From Ophiura sarsii (taxonomy: Eukaryota; Echinodermata; Ophiuroidea; Amphilepidida; Ophiuridae), in contig CM069447.1 in NCBI GenBank assembly GCA_035610835.1, forward strand, positions 42,170,648 to 42,234,647: 64,000 nt of DNA, written 5' to 3'. The notes under the pieces were generated by a model, which made no database searches, was not told where the DNA came from, and was given only the letters and a program-made list of their open reading frames with translations. The translations under genes were made by a program, and so were the position numbers. Below, one piece after another: positions 57,913-64,000 of the stretch. Numbering within the stretch: the first letter of the stretch is position 1; every line of letters begins with the position of its first letter.

Positions 57913-58224
57913 CATGAGGAACATAATTTGAGACTTGCGCCTATGGCAAAATACTTTTGTCTTACTTGCATTAAGTAATTTACAAGTAAAATTAAATATT
58001 GACAATTAGCTAGCTATTACAAATTAGTTTGTAAACTTAAATGAGGGGGGGTCAGGATGACCTTTCGGGGGAATTTTTTCCATCGGAAAGATAATCTGTT
58101 GCCGTGTGGTGTTATAAGGTTATAGAGCAATTTTTCTTTCCTTCCAAAATTTTGTAATTTTCATTACTATAAATGGATAGTGGAGTCCAGCTCTGTCACG
58201 CTATAGGGGTTTCACTCCCAAGCT
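57913..58224. other. sequence downstream of the possible exon
   Basis: AT-rich with one G7 run. It would be 3' untranslated if the exon is real. No clear AATAAA signal with a downstream GU-rich site is seen. Confidence 0.35.
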
Positions 58225-58550
58225 GCTGTACATACACTGTTAGAAAAAATTAAACAAGTTGTTTAAAATTTTAAACAACCACTGTATCAATAGATGATCG
58301 CTCAACCTTGTTTAAAAATTAAACAACTTACAGTTGTTTAATTTTTAAACATGTGGTTGTTTAAATAGTTGGTTAACTTTTAAACAACTGTTGTATAAAG
58401 ATAATTTTGTACAACCCATGTTGTTTAAGGGTACCATGTAACTTTTAAACAGCAATGTTTAAAATCTTAAACAACTCATGTTTATATAGTATTTTACTGT
58501 TTAACAGGGTTGTTTAAAATAGCTGATTACATTTTAAACAGTGCTGTTCA
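58225..58550. mobile_element. GTTTAAAA/TTTTAAAC motif-saturated element
   Basis: 'gttgtttaa', 'ttaaacaac' and variants recur about twenty times on both strands from 'acactgttagaaaaaatta' (58238) to 'tttaaacagtgctg' (58548). ACACTGTTAG at one end and an inverse-like CAGTGCTG at the other hint at CACTG-type termini. No frame. Confidence 0.6.
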
Positions 58551-58724
58551 ATATATGTTGCTTACATTAAGAAATGACATTCAGAAAATGACTACTTTGC
58601 AATACTGGTTGTGGTCAACTGTTTATTTCAACATTATCTTCAAAACAACAATACAATGTCAACATCTTCCAGACGGTATCATGTACATACAGGGTCAAAT
58701 CTTATTATTATTTTTTAATATCTG

Positions 58725-58921
58725 ACACTATACCCTGTTTGGCCATCTCGAGACAGTGACGTAACCGCGTATTCTACTTATTGCATCACATAACGCGCGC
58801 GCATACTCGCGGCGCTGGCGTACAAACACGAGCGTTGAAAGGCGGAAGATACACACGCGTGCGAAAAGCTGCGCCTGTTCAGTTACGTCACTGTCTCGAG
58901 ATGGCCAAACCGAGTATAGTA
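58725..58921. mobile_element. MITE with ~38 bp inverted ends
   Basis: 'actataccctgtttggccat' on the left and the inverse of 'atggccaaaccgagtatagt' on the right continue through 'ctcgagacagtgacgtaac' with perfect pairing. The loop is GC-rich ('acgcgcgcgcata'). Each arm contains a TGACGT cAMP-response-like core. Confidence 0.85.
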
Positions 58922-58954
58922 TGTGAAAACTTTTATGTTTTGAATATAACAAAA

Positions 58955-59200
58955 AGGCCACAAAAAAAAAAGGTTTGTCTCAGAAACTTTTTTCTTTTAG
59001 CACAAAAAATGGCAGGACCATCCTATGTCTGCAATTTTCAATTTTTATCACTGCTTTTTTTGTGCCTTAAAAATGCTACATTTATATCAAAACTCATCTG
59101 ATAAAAATGGGGCCAGTGCGTAGGGCTATGAGCTATTTCGGATTTCACTTAGCTATAGGGGCAAGTTTCTGAGACAAACTTCTTTTTTTTTGGCTTAAAC
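58955..59200. mobile_element. foldback element
   Basis: 'ggccacaaaaaaaaaaggtt' with 'tgtctcagaaactt' is the inverse of 'aagtttctgagacaaactt' with 'cttttttttttggct'. Loop about 180 bp without domains. Confidence 0.75.
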
Positions 59201-59373
59201 TAATATTAAAAATTTATTGCGTAAGAATTATTCATCTGTTTATTGTTTGGGGGCATCCGGAGCAATAAATATTCAGAGGTCAAAGTGCAAATTGTTTAAG
59301 TTCTGCCAAATACCCTCTAAATAGGCCCACTGCTAATGTACAAATATCAATCTATATCACTTTTCAACTCTTA

Positions 59374-59542
59374 TACTGTATAAGTGGAAATTTTCGCGCA
59401 TGGTCAATTTTGGATAAATTTGAACGTTTTTATTTTTGCGCACGTAAACATTATTTTTCGAAGTACATTTATTTTCGCGCTAGACAAATTTAGCGAAAAG
59501 CGCGAAAATAAATGTAGCGCCAACATTTCCACTTTTACAGTA
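59374..59542. mobile_element. TA-flanked MITE, CTGTAAAAGT family, copy 2
   Basis: TA-CTGTATAAGTGGAAATTTT and the inverse, AACATTTCCACTTTTACAG-TA, close a 165 bp element rich in 'ttcgcgc' words. Removing it restores a minisatellite unit ('ttcaactcta' joined to 'atttgcc'). Confidence 0.85.
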
Positions 59543-60177
59543 ATTTGCCAAAATTTACAATCACACTTTGAATGCATGCATCAATGCCTTAACAGTCGCT
59601 TCAACTCTAGTTTGCCACCCCCCCTTTACAATCAAATTTTAATGATATCAATGCCTTATGGTCACTTTTCAACTATAGTTTTCCCCCTTTATACAATCAA
59701 ACTCTGAATGATATCAATGCCTTAACCGTCACTTTTCAATTCAAGTCTTGCCCCTTTACAATCAAACGTTGAATGGCATCAATGCTTAATAATCACTTCT
59801 CAACTCTAGTTTTCCCCCATTACAATCAAACTTTGGAATGGCATCAATGCCTAACAATCACTTTTCAACTCTAGTTTCCCCCCTTTACAACTTTGAATGA
59901 CATCAATGCCTTAACAGTCACTTTTCAACTCTAGTTTCCCCCCTTTACAATCAAACTTTGGATGGCATCAATGCCTTAACAGTCACTTTTCAACTCTAGT
60001 TTTCCCCCTTTACAAACTTTGAATGACATCAATGCCTTAACAGTCACTTTTCAACTCTAGTTTTCCCCCTTTACAAACTTTGAATGGCATCAATGCCTTA
60101 ACAGTCACTTTTCAACTCTAGTTTTCCCCCTTTACAAACTTTGAATGACATCAATGCCTTAACAGTAACTTTTCAAC

Positions 60178-60327
60178 TCCATACTCTGTGTCAAAATACC
60201 TTTCGGATTTTAAGCGTACTTTAAGCGTGTGATTGGTGGAAAATTTGTGTTTGTTCCCGCCTACTAAATCTGAATAACACACGCGCGCGTCGGCCACCCA
60301 AAAGGTACTTTGACATAGACTATAGTT
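60178..60327. mobile_element. ~150 bp MITE inside the minisatellite
   Basis: 'atactctgtgtcaaaatacctttc' on the left (quoted ends 'tactctgtgtcaaaatacct') faces the inverse 'aggtactttgacatagacta'. The loop holds 'cacacgcgcgcgtc'. End wording resembles the element at 58725-58921, so both may share a family. Confidence 0.75.
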
Positions 60328-60519
60328 TGCCCCCCCTTTACAGTCAAACTTATTTACAATCAAATGAGAATCATCAATCCCTTAAAATAACAATCACTTT
60401 TCAACTCTACAAACTAATTATTCTGCCATCTCCTATACAATCAGCTTTTTAACAATCACTTTTCAACTCTACAAACTAATTATTCTGCCATCTCCTATAC
60501 AATCAGCTTTTTATCCTGA

Positions 60520-60920
60520 GAAGAAAACACTACATTGTAGTATATGGACAGGTGAACACCTCTAGTGATTCTTTAAAGGAGCACTTTCCTCGACATTGTC
60601 CCCTACAAATCAATGGCAGCATACTGAAGGCTAACACTTCCTTCTCATATATTAGTCAAATGTAGAGGGTGATTGTCAAGGCCATGCATGATAAAAAAAT
60701 TGAAAATCCATCCACAGGAGCCCCATGTACATGGGTCTGAACATGCACCCCTATACATAGCATTATGGAAAACATGAAAATGACAATTTATTCAGGCAAT
60801 GCTCAAAATGTATCCAATGGATGAATTTCAATTTCCTTATCATCAAAGGGTTCCCATGGATGGATTTCAATTTTCTTATCATCCCCGACATTCAGGTATT
60901 AAAATGGACCGAATTCTTTG
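60520..60920. other. no recognised feature except a short duplication
   Basis: 'gatggatttcaattt' and 'gatgaatttcaatttcctta' repeat at 60820 and 60858. Otherwise unique-looking. Confidence 0.4.
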
Positions 60921-61440
60921 CAGTACCGCTTGCGGTACTGCAAAACTCCGCTTGCGTTCCCGCGAAGCGGGAATGTAAGCTCCGCTTGGTATCTCCGCTT
61001 GCGGATATGCACACATTTATTGGCATTGCCGCAAGCGGGGGAAAAAGTCCTCAAGCGGAGGTACCACTTCCTGTTTGTAATTCCTCTTCGCGGAATTGTC
61101 GCTTTGGCTTTGCTTTCCCGCTTACGGACATGCACGTATTTGTTTACATTTCCCAACGCGGCACAAACTTACCGCTTGTAGTTATTCTAAAATTACATCT
61201 CCGCTTCGCGGGATTGTCGCTTCGGGATTGCTTTGCCGCGCACGGAAAAGCAAAACAAAATTCACATCTCCGCTTCGCGGGATTGTCGCTTTCGGATTGT
61301 TTTGCCGCGCACGGAAAAGCAAAACAAAATTCACATCTCCGCTTCGCGGGATTGTTGCTTTCGGATTGCTTTGCCGCGCGCAGAAAAGCAATAATATTTC
61401 AGCATTTCCACAAGCGGGGTCATCAAAATGCCCGCTAGCG
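60921..61440. repeat. array 1 of CCGC-loop-GCGG mini-hairpins with 69 bp units
   Basis: At least twelve short palindromes CCGC-TT-GCGG, CCGC-GAA-GCGG, CCGC-TTC-GCGG and CCGC-TA-GCGG lie in 520 bp. From 61195 they form 66-69 bp tandem units ('ctccgcttcgcgggattgt', 'ctttgccgcgcacggaaaag'). 69 bp is 23 codons, so open frames persist on both strands, up to 205 residues; this follows from the repeat and does not show coding. Confidence 0.85.
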
Positions 61441-61454
61441 GTATTACCATGAAA

Positions 61455-61830
61455 TAAATGTAGAGTAGAGGTGACTCGTAAAGTATTTAGTGGGGGTCCG
61501 CCATCGAGGCTAAAAGATACAGTGCATTATCAATAAAAGGCATGATGGGTACACAGTGAAATAAATGTAATCATAGGCATATGCTGATCCCGGATGTTGA
61601 TGATATGCGGTATTTAAACAGAAGGGGTAAACAATATAGAATCACTAGTACCTTTAGAGTAGAGTTGACTCCTAAAGTATTTAGTGGGGGTCCGCCCTAA
61701 ACAACATGATCTATCGAGGCTAAAAGATACAATGCATTATCAATAACAGGCATGGATCATACACAGTGAAATAAATGTAATCATAGGCATATGTTGATGA
61801 TATGCGGTATTTCAACAGAAGGGTAGGACC
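61455..61830 (-). repeat. two-copy ~205 bp tandem repeat downstream of the hammerhead
   Basis: Copies at about 61458-61650 and 61663-61830 share 'aaagtatttagtgggggtcc', 'atcgaggctaaaagataca', 'acacagtgaaataaatgtaa' and 'atatgcggtatttaaacaga'. Read on the minus strand, each copy starts right after the ribozyme position; at the start of the second copy a decayed remnant of the ribozyme 3' half is visible ('gtgattctatattg'). Confidence 0.8.
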
Positions 61831-61875
61831 GGTTTCGAATCTCAGTTAGAGATTCTCATCAGCTACGCCGTTTAA
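61810..61875 (-). ncRNA. type I-like hammerhead ribozyme
   Basis: Minus strand 61862-61827 reads CTGATGA, stem II GAATCTC, loop TAACT, stem II GAGATTC, GAAA and then CCGGTC. All invariant core bases are present (CUGAUGA, GAA, A15.1-U16.1, C17) and stem II pairs perfectly over 7 bp. Stem III is only the self-complementary ACCGGT (61833-61828), as in minimal ribozymes that work as dimers. Predicted cleavage falls after C 61827. Stem I can start with GTAG (61866-61863) pairing CTAC (61826-61823). Minimal hammerheads of this kind are known from Penelope-like retroelements and tandem satellite/retrozyme repeats, and a ~205 bp tandem repeat follows directly. No Penelope reverse transcriptase is seen nearby. 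Confidence 0.88.
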
Positions 61876-61879
61876 TGGC

Positions 61880-62520
61880 AATATGGGGGAAGGGGGAGCA
61901 ATAACTTTAAGATGATTCATGGTATAGTTTTTGGCATAATTCTGTAATGCGTCGTTCTTAAAAGATCACGCAAGTTGACAAAATTACTCCATTTTTAGCA
62001 TGTGTTATTAAATCATGTCTTTATCATCCGTACAAGTTCATAATGTTTGATTTTAGATCTTAGTGAGGCTGTTGTGTATGCTTTTGGTATAGCTTACAAG
62101 CGTATCACTGATATCTAGATAGGTGTAATCATGGTATTCACATTTGTACATGGTAGAGATGATAGGTTTATAGACAGAATCAAATCAAAAATTAAGATAA
62201 ACAATTACTTTGTTAATTAGTAATTAATTATTGAGATATTAAATTAGGTTCCCGTGCCGGGATAAACAATTTCATTCCCACGCTTAGTCAAATAAGCATT
62301 GAAGTACTTCAAAATCAAAATCATTGAAATCGGCATTTGGATAAGCAGGTTCAAGTGGACCGGATTTGGGCGTCGGCGGATAGTGCATTGTTGATGAGTT
62401 GTCATGGATCGAAGGTGCGGCATCTTTCATCTTTGTGTGTTCAGATGGCGGGAGCCTTGATCTCACGATTTGGTCAGATATATTCTGTGCACGTTTGAAC
62501 GCAGGTAATGGTCTGGGGAA
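61880..62520. other. no recognised feature between ribozyme and hairpin array 2
   Basis: AT-rich sequence with a short minus-strand frame at 62284-62466 that has no recognisable domain. Confidence 0.4.
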
Positions 62521-62524
62521 TAGT

Positions 62525-62930
62525 TTATTTAAAAATTACATCTCCGCTTCGCGGGATTGTTGCTTCGGGATTGCTTTGCCGCGCACGGAAAAGCAAAACA
62601 AAATGCACATCTCCGCTTCGCGGGATTGTTGCTTTCGGATTGCTTTGCCGCGCGCGGAAAAGCAATAATATTTCAGCATTTCCACAAGCGGGGTCATCAA
62701 AATGCCCGCTAGCGGTATTACCATTATTTAATCGTATTTCCGCTTCGCGGAGTTGTCGCTTTTGGGTTGTTTTTACGCGCACGGGAAAGAACATATTTCT
62801 TAATACTTCCGCTAGCGGAGTCATCGAAATATTCTTCAAATGTCCGCTTGCGGGAATACCATTATTTGTTCACATTTCCGCCTCGCGGAGTTGTCGCTTT
62901 TGAATTGCTTTTCCGCGCGTGCAATTATTA
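62525..62930. repeat. array 2 of CCGC-loop-GCGG mini-hairpins
   Basis: Copy of array 1 from 'aaaattacatctccgcttcg' through 'gcccgctagcggtattacca', then further units ('cgtatttccgcttcgcggag', 'ccgctagcggagtcatcg', 'tccgcttgcgggaatacc') not present in array 1. Units again are near 69 bp. Confidence 0.85.
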
Positions 62931-63665
62931 AGATCTTTGCGATCTCCTTATTCTTAACACCCTTAGGCCCTATTCCACTCAGCAGATGGTGTAGATTGCA
63001 ATTCAATAATTTTACGAAATAAGGATAATATCGAGCGGTTGATGGGGCACGTGCCACCATTTTTCAATAATTCATTAGTAATGTCATCCAATCCTGACGA
63101 TTTTAACATTCTTACATTTCCTAATAGCATCTCTAATTATATCTAAGCTTAGGCCTAGGTCAATATAACTTATACAATTATTATCAATACACTAGTAATT
63201 GTAATTACAAGTTCAAATATTATTTACAAATCTCTTAACATCTATTGATTCATAATCCTCCTCGGTATTCATGTTTACATTCATTTTACCAAGCGTTCTC
63301 CAATATTGCAAAACTTATTGTTTCATTTTATCAAATATTATATTATTACCCCCTGGCCCCTTGATGAGACAATGAACATCCTGTTTAGGTTGCTTACCAC
63401 TGAGTTATTGCCAGAACTTACAACAAAGAGGACCACCATTGAGCAATTTGAATAGACCTATCAATATGCATTTGCATAATGTTATCCTTGATTAGGGATT
63501 TATGACGTTTGACTTGGTAATCACCCCAAAGCTTATCCCTCTTCAATAGTAGCCCTCTTATCACCTTTACACCATTGTCTATGTAACTTACAAGCAGCTT
63601 TGCGTTTTTTGATAATATCATCAATATCTTTATCCCACCAGCAGCATTCAAAACTTTTAATTTCC
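62931..63665 (-). pseudogene. LINE fragment: endonuclease-RT linker and start of reverse transcriptase
   Basis: On the minus strand 63655-63530 reads KSFECCWWDKDIDDIIKKRK and HRQWCKGDKRATIEE, then (other frame) YQVKRHKSLIKDNIMQMHID. 63310-63240 reads YWRTLGKMNVNMNTEEDYES. 63150-62960 reads AIRKCKNVKIVRIG and DDITNELLKNGG with LFRKIIE further on. This is the order seen in non-LTR elements from the linker to the first RT block (AI-K-KN-K--G-DDI--E-LK--G). Several stops and shifts make it dead. It borders hairpin array 2. Confidence 0.65.
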
Positions 63666-64000
63666 AACTATCCCATGATACAGTGAGTCAAATATTAAAA
63701 TTATCAGTATCCCAGTCAGGGTGAACAAAGTGTACTCAAAGTAAAATTGTTTAAGACATTTTTGTTATCAGAATATGAAGGCAACCAATACGGCAATTTA
63801 ATCACTATCACTAGCAAAAAGTATCCCAATATTTTATTGTAGGCCTACCGTTGCCAAATGAGTCTGCGCGACAACTTATTTTTCATTCTAAATTCACTCT
63901 AAAACCACAATTAGGAATCGTATCGCTCTGAAACTCAGAATATATTTTTGATTTATGAATTTATGATCGGAAATGTAAATCTGCAATAAATCTACTTTAA
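63666..64000. other. no recognised feature at right edge
   Basis: AT-rich sequence; no open frame or inverted repeat of note. Confidence 0.4.

Larger units (their letters stand above)
59350..60410. repeat. ~60 bp minisatellite, about 12 units, split by two MITEs
   Basis: The unit is 'cacttttcaactctagtttt' + 'ccccctttacaatcaaactt' + 'tgaatggcatcaatgcctta' + 'acagt' with indels. It begins before the MITE at 59374 and resumes after it, and again flanks the MITE at 60178-60327. A distinct 60 bp word pair ('ttattctgccatctcctata') is duplicated at 60418-60512 just beyond. Confidence 0.85.

Noticed and set aside
61096..61452. Long overlapping open frames on both strands (up to 205 residues) in hairpin array 1
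   Set aside because: The 69 bp tandem unit is 23 codons, so any frame open in one unit stays open in all. Four frames are open together and none has a domain.

Overview
The window looks like nuclear DNA of a metazoan, probably a marine deuterostome and perhaps an echinoderm. It is AT-rich, split by introns, crowded with AGGCCTA-type palindromes, homopolymers and short inverted-repeat transposons, and carries a TTAGGG-type telomeric tract. I see no bacterial operons and no rRNA. The lineage is an inference; no single gene fixes it.

Positions 1-11,881 (minus strand) hold the best gene: a nine-exon reading frame for a tnp2-like (CACTA/EnSpm) transposase protein. Every splice site is canonical and every exon phase matches. 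It runs off the left edge. Its introns carry DR1-rich repeats, a tRNA-Val-like relic and TTAA-flanked MITEs.

Positions 12,370-27,700 are a mosaic of shuffled modules: pyrimidine tracts, CCCGGG-rich modules, GCTTCAGAAACG modules and long G or C runs. At the centre is a four-unit tandem array (16,874-23,108) bracketed by direct copies of a ~670 bp flank. One array unit holds a MITE whose empty site survives in a sister unit. Two motif-saturated elements and two LINE fragments lie nearby.

Positions 27,789-33,186 are an apparently identical 2,735 bp tandem duplication. Each copy carries a LINE reverse-transcriptase fragment, broken zinc-finger-family gene ends and a TCACGCGTGA palindrome minisatellite. 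Positions 33,250-42,740 are mostly DNA transposons (a mariner-type foldback with a nested element, two hAT MITEs with perfect 8 bp target duplications, several foldbacks) and a 142 bp satellite.

Positions 42,789-46,624 (minus strand) hold exons of a zinc-finger/C-terminal-domain gene of the same family as the broken ends in the duplication. Positions 47,800-51,400 are a scrambled Polinton/Maverick remnant with a broken integrase. Positions 54,000-63,700 carry a telomeric tract, tRNA-derived SINE copies, an RTE-type endonuclease fragment, a 360 bp triple repeat leading into a possible 3' exon, a 60 bp minisatellite with two nested MITEs, two arrays of tiny CCGC-loop-GCGG hairpins, and between them a well-formed hammerhead ribozyme on the minus strand next to a ~205 bp tandem repeat. 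Most of the window is mobile or repeat DNA; only the tnp2-like gene and, less surely, the zinc-finger-family gene and the 57.6 kb exon look like live coding sequence.
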